A DNA stretch of 50,696 bases from Fuerstiella sp. (GTDB lineage Bacteria; Planctomycetota; Planctomycetia; Planctomycetales; Planctomycetaceae). The notes under the pieces were generated by a model. The model saw only the letters and a list, made by a program, of their open reading frames with translations. It made no database searches and was not told the DNA's origin. Below are positions 8,246-18,000 of this stretch, piece by piece. The stretch covers positions 1 to 50,696 of the forward strand of contig JALHMY010000073.1 of NCBI GenBank assembly GCA_022843805.1, in the 5' to 3' direction. Every line of letters begins with the position of its first letter. The first letter of the stretch is position 1. The position numbers and the translations under genes were made by a program.

Positions 8246-8740
8246 ATGGCATCCGAACCCATCTGCGATCTAAGCCAGCTGGACTTCAGCAAACCGCTGT
8301 TTGATCTGGATGAAATTCGCCGATTTAATCCTCAGCGATTCGAAATGGAACAGTTGTCTGCCATTATCCATGTGGACCAGACACAGCATATGATCGTGGG
8401 ATACAAGAATGTGACCGAAGAAGAATTCTGGTGCCGCGGCCATATGCCCGGATTTCCACTGATGCCGGGAGTTGTTCAGTGTGAAAGCGCGGCCCAGCTG
8501 GGTGGATTCTACGCTCGCCGATACGACCTGATCGGCGGCGACTACCTGGGCTTTGGTGGAATGGATGCCGTTCGCTTTCGTAAACCCATCTTCCCCAACT
8601 GTCGGCTTGACCTGGTTGCTAAAGTGACCCGAGTCATGGTCCGCAAACTGGCTCAGTTCAACTTTCAGGGATTTGTGAACGGCGAACTGATGTTTGAAGG
8701 TCAGATGCTGGGTGTCACGGTCAATCGACAGGAAGGCTGA
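8246..8740 (+). CDS. FabZ/FabA-like 3-hydroxyacyl-ACP dehydratase family protein
   Basis: About 164 residues from the Met at 8246, preceded by GGGAG. The frame is open from 8150, but those 32 residues look unconserved. The hot-dog signature is CRGHMPGFPLMPGVVQCESA, with the catalytic His in GHMPGF and the Glu in QCESAAQ. RFRKPIFPNCRLDLVAKV is the usual following strand. Family members dehydrate 3-hydroxyacyl-ACP in fatty acid synthesis. Planctomycetes carry several such paralogues, so this one need not be the main FabZ. It ends 5 bases before trmB, suggesting co-transcription. Confidence 0.85.
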   Translation: MASEPICDLSQLDFSKPLFDLDEIRRFNPQRFEMEQLSAIIHVDQTQHMIVGYKNVTEEEFWCRGHMPGFPLMPGVVQCESAAQLGGFYARRYDLIGGDYLGFGGMDAVRFRKPIFPNCRLDLVAKVTRVMVRKLAQFNFQGFVNGELMFEGQMLGVTVNRQEG

Positions 8741-8745
8741 TTGCC

Positions 8746-9414
8746 ATGCAAACGGCACCCATTAAACCAATCAAACCCTGGTTCCAGACCATTGAAGATG
8801 TGGGAGACCGGCTGGAATGGTCAACGTTCTTTCCCATCGATCAGCCAGTGGAACTGGATATTGGCTGTGGCCGGGGTCTGTTCCTGTTCAATGCGGCCGT
8901 GACTCGACCGGATACCAATTTTCTTGGACTGGAAATTGACTATCGCGAAGGACGCCGCACAGCCACGCGTCTGATGAAGCGAGATCTGGCAAACGCCCGC
9001 GTGATCGGAGGTGACGGAAAAATCGTACTGTCGACGATGATCGAACCTCATTCCGTTCAGGCAGCCCACGTCTACTTTCCTGACCCATGGTGGAAGAAAC
9101 GCCATCACAAACGCCGAATCTTCACGGAATCGTTCGTCGATCTGCTGGCCCGTATCCTGCAGCCCGGCGGGTTTCTGCATTCGTGGACTGATGTGGCAGA
9201 ATATTTTGATGTGATCCGCGAACTCGTTGATCCTCATCCTCAGTTCACCATTGCTGAACCACCGGCTGAACGGCCACCTGAACATGATCTGGATTACCAG
9301 ACCAGCTTCGAACGCAAGAAACGAAAACTGGGATCACCCATTTATCGGGGTCTCTGGCAGCGCCGTCCGCTCGATGCCGTCTGCAAACTCGAAACCGTCA
9401 GTGAAAGCGTCTGA
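8746..9414 (+). CDS. trmB: tRNA (guanine-N7-)-methyltransferase TrmB
   Basis: 222 residues. The SAM-binding motif is ELDIGCGRGLFLFNAA (about 36-51), followed by FLGLEIDYREGRR. The TrmB hallmark is VYFPDPWWKKRHHKRRIF (about 110-127). Late in the protein comes TSFERKKRKLGSPIYRGLW, typical of the substrate-binding C-terminus. The enzyme makes m7G46 in tRNA variable loops. The ATG follows the dehydratase stop by 5 bases. The length matches the family. Confidence 0.95.
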   Translation: MQTAPIKPIKPWFQTIEDVGDRLEWSTFFPIDQPVELDIGCGRGLFLFNAAVTRPDTNFLGLEIDYREGRRTATRLMKRDLANARVIGGDGKIVLSTMIEPHSVQAAHVYFPDPWWKKRHHKRRIFTESFVDLLARILQPGGFLHSWTDVAEYFDVIRELVDPHPQFTIAEPPAERPPEHDLDYQTSFERKKRKLGSPIYRGLWQRRPLDAVCKLETVSESV

Positions 9415-9502
9415 GAAGGTCCGTTTCCCTGCTGAGTGACAGCGACAAGTGACAGCGAATACCTGTCCGCGATTTTCGCTCCGTCAGAAGGACACATCCG
9501 TC

Positions 9503-10093
9503 GTGAGCATTCAGCAGGATCACCTGTATCGCGTCCGGCAACTGATGTTTTCGACGTCACTGATTCTGGTCTGCTGGCTGGGAATGATGTGCCTGCATGA
9601 ACTGGGGCATGTGGCAGGCGCCCTGCTGACGGGCGGTTCGATTCAGAAAGTGGTCCTTCATCCTCTGGCAATCTCGCGAACCGATGTTCGTCCCAACCCG
9701 TCTCCTTCCGTAGTTGTCTGGGCAGGTCCGCTGATCGGCTCGATCCTGCCGCTGTGCATCTGGCTGGTCTGTCCGCGCATTGGACAAATCCGTCCTGTCC
9801 TGCAGTTTTTCGCAGGCTTCTGCCTCATTGCAAATGGCGCTTATATTGCGGTGGGAAGTGCCGAGGGCATCGGTGACGCAGGTGAAATGCTGGCGACCGG
9901 AACTCCTCTGTGGGTCATGCTGCTGTTTGGACTGATCAGCGGCAGTTGCGGGTTCCTGCTCTGGCATCGACTTGGCTCTCTGCAAACATACTGGCGCCAT
10001 CCGGAAGCGATCACTCAGCGAATGATGGTCTGTATGTTCGTGATGCTCATCAGCATCCTGACTTTCGAATTGCTGATGTCATCGGATCAGTAA
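9503..10093 (+). CDS. M50-like membrane metalloprotease
   Basis: About 196 residues from a GTG at 9503 with AGAAGGA upstream; another GTG at 9449 is in frame. The zinc motif HELGH sits inside a hydrophobic helix (WLGMMCLHELGHVAGALLTG), as in site-2-protease-like M50 peptidases. A later GDAGEM may supply the third metal ligand. Five hydrophobic segments are visible. No PDZ domain is present, so this resembles the small stand-alone M50 group rather than RseP. The substrate is unknown. Two sigma factor genes lie just downstream, but they have their own kinase partners, so a link is only a thought. Confidence 0.7.
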   Translation: MSIQQDHLYRVRQLMFSTSLILVCWLGMMCLHELGHVAGALLTGGSIQKVVLHPLAISRTDVRPNPSPSVVVWAGPLIGSILPLCIWLVCPRIGQIRPVLQFFAGFCLIANGAYIAVGSAEGIGDAGEMLATGTPLWVMLLFGLISGSCGFLLWHRLGSLQTYWRHPEAITQRMMVCMFVMLISILTFELLMSSDQ

Positions 10094-10340
10094 GGCGGCC
10101 CGCAGGGCGAACCGGTGGACAGCTTCGATTCAGTCGCCCACGAGCTTGCCTCATGGCCTCACGACGCCTCTGCACCAGGCGAATTTCCGTGAAACAACCG
10201 CAAGCCGGTTGCTGCTTTCGAGGGCAGAAGTTCAGCATGAGCGTGCTCTTGCTACTGTGGCATGCTATTCTGCATCATCGTGGACACCGATCGATTCGAC
10301 AGCTGCTGATTGTCGTTCTTTTGCAGACGAGTCCTGTGGA

Positions 10341-11072
10341 GTGAATTCATCGCGCCAACGTTACTTTGCAACGACTCACTGGAGCCTTGTGCTTGAGGCT
10401 GGCGATCGCTCCGCGCCCGATGCGGATCAGGCACTGGCGGAGTTGTGTTCTGCCTACTGGTTACCGTTGTATTCGTTTGCTCGTCGAAAGGGGTATTCGA
10501 GTGACGACGCGGCCGATCGGACGCAGGAATTCTTTTCTCGTCTGATCGAGAAGTCCTTTCTGGAGACAGCCGATCCAAAGCGAGGTCGGTTCCGGACATT
10601 CCTTTTGACGCTGTTCGAACGCTTTCTGGCGAAGGAATTTGAGAAGGATCGCGCGATCAAGCGGGGTGGCGCGAGTACGATTCTGTCGTTCGACTTTGAT
10701 ATGGCGGAGTCACTGAGTTCAGCGGTGTTGTCGGATGAGCAGACGGCCGAACGAGTCTTTGAGCGGCAGTGGGCGATGACGTTGCTGCATCGCGTCATCG
10801 ATATTTTGAACGACGAGTATGTAACGAAAGGCAAAGGCGACCTGTTCGATCGCTGTCGCGTGTTTCTGAACGGTGGTTCCGGTGATGCGGTTTATTCCGA
10901 AGTGGCTCAGGACCTGAAGATGTCGGAAGGCGCGCTGCGAGTGGCCGTGCATCGACTTCGCGAGCGATTTCGACACCTTCTTCGACTGGAAGTTGCCGGA
11001 ACAGTCGCCAGCGAGCAGGAGGTCGATGAAGAACTGACCGCCCTGCGAAAGGCGATTTCCGGGCAGGCTTGA
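10341..11072 (+). CDS. ECF-like RNA polymerase sigma factor, cassette 1
   Basis: About 243 residues from a GTG at 10341 (NSSRQRYFATTHWSLVLEAG). The frame is open from 10146, but the extra N-terminus has no likeness to sigma factors. The FATTHWSLV opening is typical of a planctomycete/acidobacterial ECF group. Region 2 includes YSSDDAADRTQEFFSRLIEK and region 4 the helix-turn-helix VYSEVAQDLKMSEGALRVAVHRLRER region near residues 190-215. A Ser/Thr kinase gene follows within about 130 bases. In Planctomycetes such pairs are common, and the kinase is thought to control the sigma factor. Confidence 0.88.
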   Translation: MNSSRQRYFATTHWSLVLEAGDRSAPDADQALAELCSAYWLPLYSFARRKGYSSDDAADRTQEFFSRLIEKSFLETADPKRGRFRTFLLTLFERFLAKEFEKDRAIKRGGASTILSFDFDMAESLSSAVLSDEQTAERVFERQWAMTLLHRVIDILNDEYVTKGKGDLFDRCRVFLNGGSGDAVYSEVAQDLKMSEGALRVAVHRLRERFRHLLRLEVAGTVASEQEVDEELTALRKAISGQA

Positions 11073-11199
11073 TTCGCCTGGCGGAGAGACGGGGGTAACC
11101 CGGAGAAATTTCTCAAAAACTTTGTAACACCATTGTGTGAATCCGGAATCTTCTGGTAGTTCTGCTGAAAACCGTTTGAAACTACTGGAAATCGGTCTC

Positions 11200-13281
11200 A
11201 TGTCAGTCTCCGTTTGCCCCGAGTGTCACAAGTCGATCCCTCCAGCGGCCCCGGCCGGGCAATGCCCGGAATGCCTGCTGAAACGCGGTCTTGAGCGTGC
11301 CGGTTTTGCCAGCGCAGCGTTTGCACTCACCACGCCGCAGGGAGGTCGTCAGATCCCGCTGACCCCGGAATTCATCGCACCCTGTTTTCCGCAGATGGAG
11401 ATTCTGGAACTGCTCGGGCAGGGCGGTATGGGCACTGTCTTCAAGGCGCGGCAGACGAAGCTGGATCGTATGGTTGCCGTGAAAATCATTCGTCCGGAAA
11501 CTGCCAGCGATCCGGCATTTGCCGAACGCTTTATGCGTGAAGCGAAGACTTTAGCGAGACTGAATCATCCGAACATCGTCTCAGTTCACGATTTCGGAGA
11601 GGTTAATCTGGCCGAAATCAGTGCCGGTTTATCTGTTTCCGGCGGAACTCTATTCTTCTTTATCATGGAATACGTCGATGGCGCGAATCTGCGACAGTTA
11701 ATGCAATCCGGGAAGATGTCACCTGAACTGACACTGAGAATCATACAGCAGGTCTGTGATGCATTGCAGTTTGCTCATGAAGAGGGCATCGTCCATCGCG
11801 ACATCAAGCCCGAGAACATCATGCTTGATGCAAAGGGGCGAGTTAAAATCGCTGACTTCGGACTTGCCAGGCTGGCAGATCAGTCGGCCGTCGACTGGAC
11901 CCTGACAGGAACTCATCAGGTGATCGGCACTCCGCGATATATGGCTCCGGAGCAGCTCGCGAGTTCACGTGATGTCGATCATCGAGCCGACATTTACTCG
12001 CTGGCCGTTGTGTTCTATGAAATGCTGACAGGCACGATTCCCGTTGGCCACTTCGCGCCGCCATCGAGGAAGGTCGCGGTTGATGTACGATTCGACGAAG
12101 TGATCCTGAAAGCAATGGCCGGAGAACCAGGTGAACGTTTTCAGTCGGTTCGAGAGCTGCGATCAGCCGTCGATCAGATTGTTGCTGGCACAGCGTTCGG
12201 CCGGAGCCATGAATCGATTGCCGGCACTTACGGACTTTCCACAATTCTGGACCAGCAGGTTGCCGGTGCCTGGAGACTGTTTACCGGCCGATCGCCTGAA
12301 AACTCTGCTGTCGAGCAAGCCGCGACATCAGCCACCACGACGTTTGCCGGAATTGCTGCCGTGGGAATTGCCGGTCTGCTTGCATCAGTCTTTGGAGGCA
12401 CTTCCCGATCCGATGAACCAGACTTTGTATTGCGTCTGATAAGTCTTGGGGCATTTGCGCTGATCGCATTCCTCTGGGTTGCTCTGCCGACACGACTTCG
12501 CAGCAGTGGATGGGCCTATGGGGGATCACTGCTTCTTTCAATTCTTACAACGATTTCAGTTCTGGTGGGCGCCGCTGCATCACGTACCGGAGGCGACACC
12601 TTCGACCGGCTTTATGCGATTCCCATTCTCTGTGCTTTGTCCCTTGGAATGCTGAGCCTGTCTGGTATTCGACGAGCGATCTTTGAGGATCGGGGACAAC
12701 CGAGTGTGCCTCGATCGGACTCCGTTGTTGTTACACGTGAACAACTTGAGCAGGGTATCCTTCCGGACATCTGTATGATCAGCGGTGTACCGACCTCGAA
12801 CCGCGTCTCCCACACGATTGAACATCAGCCGAAATGGGCAGAAGCGGTCAGTCTGATAGGCTTCATTCTTGGCGGTTTTCCTGGTTTGTTCGTCTACATG
12901 ATAACGATGCAAACGTTCCACGTATCCTGTCCCATCTGCAATCAGCATGAAGGGCACTGGCGTAATCGCAATGTGTTTGCGAGCATTGCCTGGATGCTTG
13001 TGCCACTCGCTGGTATGTTCGGAGTTATCATCGGATTTCAGTACCCCGGAATAACAGGCAAAAACCTTGGTCCGTCCCTCGGAATTGCAATGGGAATTCT
13101 GGGACTGCTGAGCTACCTGATTCCGGTGATCTGGATGTCATGGCGCTTAGTGAAAATCGAGCAGATTTCTGACGGCAACACCTCCGACACACAAGTGGTT
13201 CTGCGTCGTGTCTGCATGCCTTTTGCAGAAGAAGTGCGTCGTCGACAGGCTGCACTCCATGAAACATCACGAACCCGGTAA
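11200..13281 (+). CDS. Membrane Ser/Thr protein kinase, cassette 1
   Basis: About 693 residues from the ATG at 11200 (MSVSVCPECHKS); a GTG at 11137 would add 21. An N-terminal zinc ribbon (CPEC, then CPECLL) precedes the Hanks-type kinase domain: glycine loop LGQGGMGTVFKA, VAVKII, catalytic loop VHRDIKPENIM, DFG in IADFGLAR and MAPEQL. All catalytic residues are present. After about residue 330 come several transmembrane helices and a C-terminal part with a CPIC pair (VSCPICNQHEGHW) that may bind metal. It is the likely partner of the sigma factor just upstream. The membrane C-terminus suggests that it senses an envelope signal. Confidence 0.9.
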   Translation: MSVSVCPECHKSIPPAAPAGQCPECLLKRGLERAGFASAAFALTTPQGGRQIPLTPEFIAPCFPQMEILELLGQGGMGTVFKARQTKLDRMVAVKIIRPETASDPAFAERFMREAKTLARLNHPNIVSVHDFGEVNLAEISAGLSVSGGTLFFFIMEYVDGANLRQLMQSGKMSPELTLRIIQQVCDALQFAHEEGIVHRDIKPENIMLDAKGRVKIADFGLARLADQSAVDWTLTGTHQVIGTPRYMAPEQLASSRDVDHRADIYSLAVVFYEMLTGTIPVGHFAPPSRKVAVDVRFDEVILKAMAGEPGERFQSVRELRSAVDQIVAGTAFGRSHESIAGTYGLSTILDQQVAGAWRLFTGRSPENSAVEQAATSATTTFAGIAAVGIAGLLASVFGGTSRSDEPDFVLRLISLGAFALIAFLWVALPTRLRSSGWAYGGSLLLSILTTISVLVGAAASRTGGDTFDRLYAIPILCALSLGMLSLSGIRRAIFEDRGQPSVPRSDSVVVTREQLEQGILPDICMISGVPTSNRVSHTIEHQPKWAEAVSLIGFILGGFPGLFVYMITMQTFHVSCPICNQHEGHWRNRNVFASIAWMLVPLAGMFGVIIGFQYPGITGKNLGPSLGIAMGILGLLSYLIPVIWMSWRLVKIEQISDGNTSDTQVVLRRVCMPFAEEVRRRQAALHETSRTR

Positions 13282-13508
13282 ACAGCCGGGGTTTTGTTGT
13301 TCGGGAACCATTGCATGAATGACACTGTTCGCGTATTCATTTATCTCGATTCGACGACTTCCCGGATCTGAAAATCATGCTCTGGCGACATCCTCAACAA
13401 ACCAGTCTTCGGGCCAGCGACTACTGGCGATGATCGACCGGAGATTACTTAGAGAACCCGCAGCGAAGCTCAGCAATCAGCCCGTTCCATCGCTCCTGCA
13501 CGCCTGAC
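13282..13508. other. Intergenic stretch without recognised content
   Basis: No family-like reading frame, RNA or clear terminator hairpin was seen between the kinase stop and the direct repeat that starts at about 13509. Confidence 0.5.
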
Positions 13509-13687
13509 ACCATGAACAGTAACTCGGAATTGAACAGGAGGAAACAGAGGAAACGGAGATGAACAATCACTCAGCGTAGTCCCGATGATTCCTCCGTTTC
13601 CTCAGTGACCTCTCTTTTTGAATCCAACAGAACGATTATCGGTGACGAGTTGATTGCTCAGACGCCGCGTTCCCAGAGAAGTCCAGC
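13509..13687. repeat. 178-bp direct repeat, copy 1
   Basis: Begins ACCATGAACAGTAACTCGG and ends GTTCCCAGAGAAGTCCAGC. Inside, GAGGAAACGGAG and CTCCGTTTCCTC are inverted around about 45 bases, so the transcript could fold. Copy 2 follows 76 bases later. There is no credible coding content. Confidence 0.8.
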
Positions 13688-13763
13688 AGCGTTAAGTCGA
13701 GCACTACAGACTGCATTTTGACCGAATGCAAAACGCGTTGGTCAGCCCTCCTCAACGGCTGAG

Positions 13764-13941
13764 ACCATGAATGGGAACTCGGAATTGAACAGGAGGAAAC
13801 AGAGGAAACGGAGATGAACAATCACTCAGCGTAGTCCCGGTGATTCCTCCGCTTCCTCAGTGACCTCCTGTTTAAATCCAACAGAACGATCGACGGTGAC
13901 GAGTTGATTGCTCAGACGCCGCGTTCCCAGAGAAGTCCAGC
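13764..13941. repeat. 178-bp direct repeat, copy 2
   Basis: Nearly identical to copy 1 over its whole length, with a few substitutions such as CTCCGCTTCCTC in one hairpin arm. Both end at the same GAAGTCCAGC. The stretch from 13942 to 14068 holds nothing recognised. Confidence 0.8.
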
Positions 13942-14068
13942 GTGCGGGAACCGCTAACAAAACCTGCGTGAGCCGCGACGTTCGTGGTTGCGTTTCAGGC
14001 AAGCAGTGAGGAAAAGACGGGACACCCCGTCGATGACGAATGACGAAGCCAGAGACCCAACCGCAAAC

Positions 14069-14150
14069 GATCTCTCCCAGATCAGGGGGCGTTTATTCGT
14101 ATTGTCCGCCGAACTCGGGAATCTCGAAGGAACGCAGGGGGCAACGACAG
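14069..14150 (-). pseudogene. Fossil of the 3' end of an M56 peptidase gene
   Basis: The bases TCTCTCCCAGATCAGGGGGC, then GAACTCGGGAATCTCGAAGG, match the last ~30 codons of the intact M56 gene (complement of about 19056-19137) with a few substitutions and an indel. No long open frame remains. It joins directly to a blaI fossil, so a whole blaI-M56 locus once stood here and lost nearly all of its middle. Confidence 0.8.
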
Positions 14151-14311
14151 GTGCAGCACCATTGCAGGTGGCGAACCATTGAACAGTCGAGACAGCATGC
14201 TGCCAATCATTTTCCCTGTCGTCGCTTCCCTCGGACACGCTGGCCAGAACCAGAGCAACTTGCCGTCTCGCCGTCGCTTCAGGAAGCCCCTGCGATACAT
14301 GATATTCAGCC
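14146..14311 (-). pseudogene. Fossil of a blaI gene (C-terminal half)
   Basis: The minus strand reads NIMYRRGFLKRRRDGKLLWF, then WPACPREATTGKMIGSMLSR and LFNGSPPAMVLHL, against NIMHRKGLLKRRRDGKSFWF in the intact BlaI at 22663-23058. Neither the N-terminal HTH nor the last ~25 residues are present. The junction with the M56 fossil falls at CAGGT, a short sequence shared by both parental sites (GACAGGTTCCAG and GCAGGTTCAGC), which suggests a microhomology deletion. Confidence 0.85.
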
Positions 14312-14435
14312 CTGCGGCCGAATCGCCCAGTGTCTTCGCCTCAGGTGGTCTGTTTCGTTCGGCAGTTTCTCCGGAAAAGTTCCGAAATGGTGAAAGAACT
14401 GGTATTCCTCCGTGTGAAACAGTTGAGGAAACCAA

Positions 14436-15041
14436 ATGTCGCAAATGCCGGAAACCAGTGAAAGCCTGATTGTGCGGGTGAAGGATCCTGCGAACGGTGA
14501 GGCATGGGCCGATTTTCTGCAAGTATATCGGCCCGTGATTCTGCGAATGGCCAGACGGCGGAATTTGCAGGATGCGGATGCTCAGGATGTTTGTCAGAAG
14601 GTGCTGTTCGCGGTCTCGCAGGCCATCTCGCGGTGGGAACCGCATCCCGATCATCCGTTCCGGGCCTGGCTGGGGCGGATCGCTCGCAATGCCATTCTGA
14701 ACGCGGTAACTCGTCGGCCAAACGATCAGGGGACGGGGCTGAGCGAGACAGAGCTGCTGCTGAAAGATATTCGTGCTGACGTGGGCGACAGCTCAGCCGA
14801 ACTGGTCATGGAGACCCATCGCCAGCTGTTTTATCGAGCCAGTCAGATCGTGAAATGCGAGTTCACAGACACCACATGGCGGATGTTCTGGGAGACAGAA
14901 GTGGAAGGTCAGTCAGTTGATGCAGTTGCGGCAACATGCGGAAAAACTGCGGGAGCGGTGTATATCGCCCGGTGTCGGGTTATGAAACGGCTGCGAGAAT
15001 TTGTGCAGAGTGAAAGTCAGATCTGGGGAGTTGAAACGTGA
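14436..15041 (+). CDS. ECF-like RNA polymerase sigma factor, cassette 2
   Basis: 201 residues; the ATG at 14436 has GAGGA seven bases upstream. Region 2 includes LQDADAQDVCQKVLFAVSQA and the following PFRAWLGRIARNAILN. Region 4 includes VEGQSVDAVAATCGKTAGAV, then YIARCRVMKRLRE. The type is that of planctomycete ECF factors encoded with Ser/Thr kinases. Its stop overlaps the GTG start of the kinase gene (GTGA), so the two are translationally coupled, the usual sign of a regulator/anti-regulator pair. Target promoters cannot be told from here. Confidence 0.92.
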   Translation: MSQMPETSESLIVRVKDPANGEAWADFLQVYRPVILRMARRRNLQDADAQDVCQKVLFAVSQAISRWEPHPDHPFRAWLGRIARNAILNAVTRRPNDQGTGLSETELLLKDIRADVGDSSAELVMETHRQLFYRASQIVKCEFTDTTWRMFWETEVEGQSVDAVAATCGKTAGAVYIARCRVMKRLREFVQSESQIWGVET

Positions 15042-18000
15042 AGCTCCAAACATGTCCCGACCCGCAACAGCTGCAGCAGCTCGTGGACGGGATGCTGAAC
15101 CCGCAGACGGAAGTCGCGGTGGAAGAACATCTGTCCGCGTGTGAATCCTGTCGAGCGAAAGTAGAGCAGAGAATTCAGTCCGCCGACTGGTGGCAACAGG
15201 CTCGCAGTTCGCTTCGATCATCGTCGCATGAACCGGAGTCCGACGATTTCGGACACGCTGCTGTCGATGTCCTGTCGCTGCTTGGCCCTACGGATGATCC
15301 GGACAAGATTGGCCGCATTGCTGAATACGAAATTATCGGCATTATTGGTCGAGGCGGAATGGGGGTCGTATTCAAGGCGTTTGATCCGCGGCTGAACCGA
15401 TTTGCAGCGATCAAGATGCTTTTGCCGCATTTAGCTGCGTCCGGGGCAGCTCGCAAACGATTTGCTCGTGAAGGCCAGGCGGCCGCGGCGGTGGTCGATG
15501 ATTACGTGTTGCCGATTTACGCCGTCTCTGAATGGCAGGGCGTCCCGTACCTCGTGACCCAGTATTCTCGCGGCACAACGCTTCAGAAGCGGGTGCGGAC
15601 TGATGGACCGCTGAATGTGAAGGAGGTCCTTCGCCTCGGCATGCAAACCGCTCGAGGCCTTGCGGCGGCTCATGCACAGGGGCTGGTCCATCGTGATGTA
15701 AAGCCTTCGAACATTCTGCTGGATGGTTCGGTCGAACGAGCCATGCTGACGGACTTTGGCCTGGCTCGAGCTGTCGACGATGCCAGTATTACTCGCACAG
15801 GAATCATCGCCGGCACTCCACAATATATGTCGCCTGAACAGGCTCGCGGCGGCAGCGTGGATGCTCGATCGGATCTCTTCAGTCTCGGTTGCGTGCTGTA
15901 CTTCCTCTGTACCGGACATCCTCCCTTTCGTGCCGACAACAGCTACGCAATCCTGAGACTCATCACTGACGAAGAGCCTCCTTCGATTCGCGAGTTTAGT
16001 CCGGAAATCCCGGAATGGTTGTGCTCGATCGTGCAGAAACTGATGTCAAAGCAGGCCGAAGATCGGTACGGCTCAGCCAGTGAAGTGGCTGAGCTTTTGG
16101 AAGCATGCCTCGCCCATGTCAGCAATCCGCTGAAGAACTCGCTTCCGATTGTTGTGTCACGACCTTCCTGGCGTTTTCGATGGAATGCAATCATGAGTGA
16201 TAAACGCATATTGTCTCTGGTCGCTTTCGGACTGGTTATCGCCGCCTTCCTTCTGCCCTGGCCCATAGCGGCAGTTGGTCGGGATGAGCATGCTCTGATC
16301 TTCTCCGGCGTCGCTCTGTTTCTCGCAGTGACGTTCGCCGCGATGAGCCGCCGCGAATCGTTCAGCAGGATTGTGCTCGTCACCATCGGAGGAGTCGCGG
16401 GGCTGCTCATGGTCGGTGTGATTTTATCCGCGCTGATTTTCTTCAGGCGAGAGTCTGCGACGGTGGCTGATGCTGAAGCACTGGAAAAACTTCGAATCGA
16501 CGAAGCCATGAAAGCTGCAAAGGAGTCGGAGGCAGTAAGAGCGAAGGAAGCGGTGCCGCAGCAGGTGGACGCTGAGGCAAATTTTGATCCGAAGGAATTC
16601 CAGACTCGACTCGACACTCTGCAGGAAAATGGTGCTCGCTTTGAACCGGACCACTACCTCGGTCAGGAAACCAAAGAAGAGCAGAAGGTACCAGGCGCCA
16701 ATGTGATGCAACAGCGTTCCCATTTGAAAGCATCAAGCCGACTCGTCACAACGACCCCCGGACTTGAACATCTGAAAGCGGATCTCAGAACACTGATCGA
16801 CCTGACCTCTGCATCGGAGCAGGAACAATGGGCAAATGTCAGGAATTATGTGGATCTTATTTTTGCGGGCGTCGACGAGACCCGCCCCATTGAGGTCCAC
16901 CACCTGCCATCGATGGGTGAAGGCACAACTTTATATTGGCTGCCTCTTCCCGCGACAGAAAACGCGTTTCTGGAGCTTCGAAAGAACCTTGACTCGTTCG
17001 GATACTTGTTCGAGCGGATGGATGAGAAATCCGGGAACTCTGATCTGTATCGACTGAGCAGTACGACGAGCGTTAACGCACACGGCTGGATCCGGGTCGA
17101 CGCATCAGACAGGCTTGCCTGCCTTGCACTTACATTTCGCATCGAGAATATGGAGGCTTTGCGACAACAAGTACTTGTTGCCGCACCCGTGGCAGCTCCC
17201 GCAGATTGTTCGTTTGCTGTCACGATGACCAATGCGGATCAGTCGGCCGAAGCGCAGGAGTATCGTCGTCGAGCCTTTCAGAGCTATCGAGACCAGACGA
17301 TCAAAGCAATGGCCGCTGAGAAGAGTAGTTTCCTTCCGCCAAACATTCGTGAATGGCTGTTGACGACGTGGCTCGAGGAGTATCAACTGCTGTCCGCTGA
17401 AGGGTCATCGATGTCGGCTCGTATCGCGATCGACCGTTCAGGAGTTCCACGCCCGTCAGCGTCTGCAATCTTCTCGGCGTCTGCGATCCCCGAGACGGCT
17501 TTGGCGACATCGCTGTTACAACTTGCCTCGAATAACGACGCTTATGCGTCAGTGGCTCAGCCCGAGTCTTCGGCATTCTCACTACGCATCAATCTTCCGA
17601 TTTCGGAACTTCGAAAAGATAAACTGCAGGCACTTAACGGCCTTTTCATGAGTGAGCTTCGGACGAATCTGCTGAGCCTGAACGAACAAAACGAATCGGG
17701 TAAAGTTGCCACGAACAAAGTCACGGAGATACTCCGGCAGCTTATTCGCGAACTCATCCAATCGGGTCGCATCAATGCTTTCTTCGACGGCCGTGTCATT
17801 GACGCTCGGCATCAATGCGTGGGATCTGTTGTCATTCCGGACACACGCTCCGTGACAGAGCTCCTGACATTGCTGCCGCAGATTTCATCTGGAAATCAAG
17901 TCGAGTACAAGTCGAGGAGAGCAGGAAACGTCGATATTCATCGCGTAAAGATTGATGGAGAACTGTTAACCAGCCTTCAGACGATCGTGCAAACGGACGG

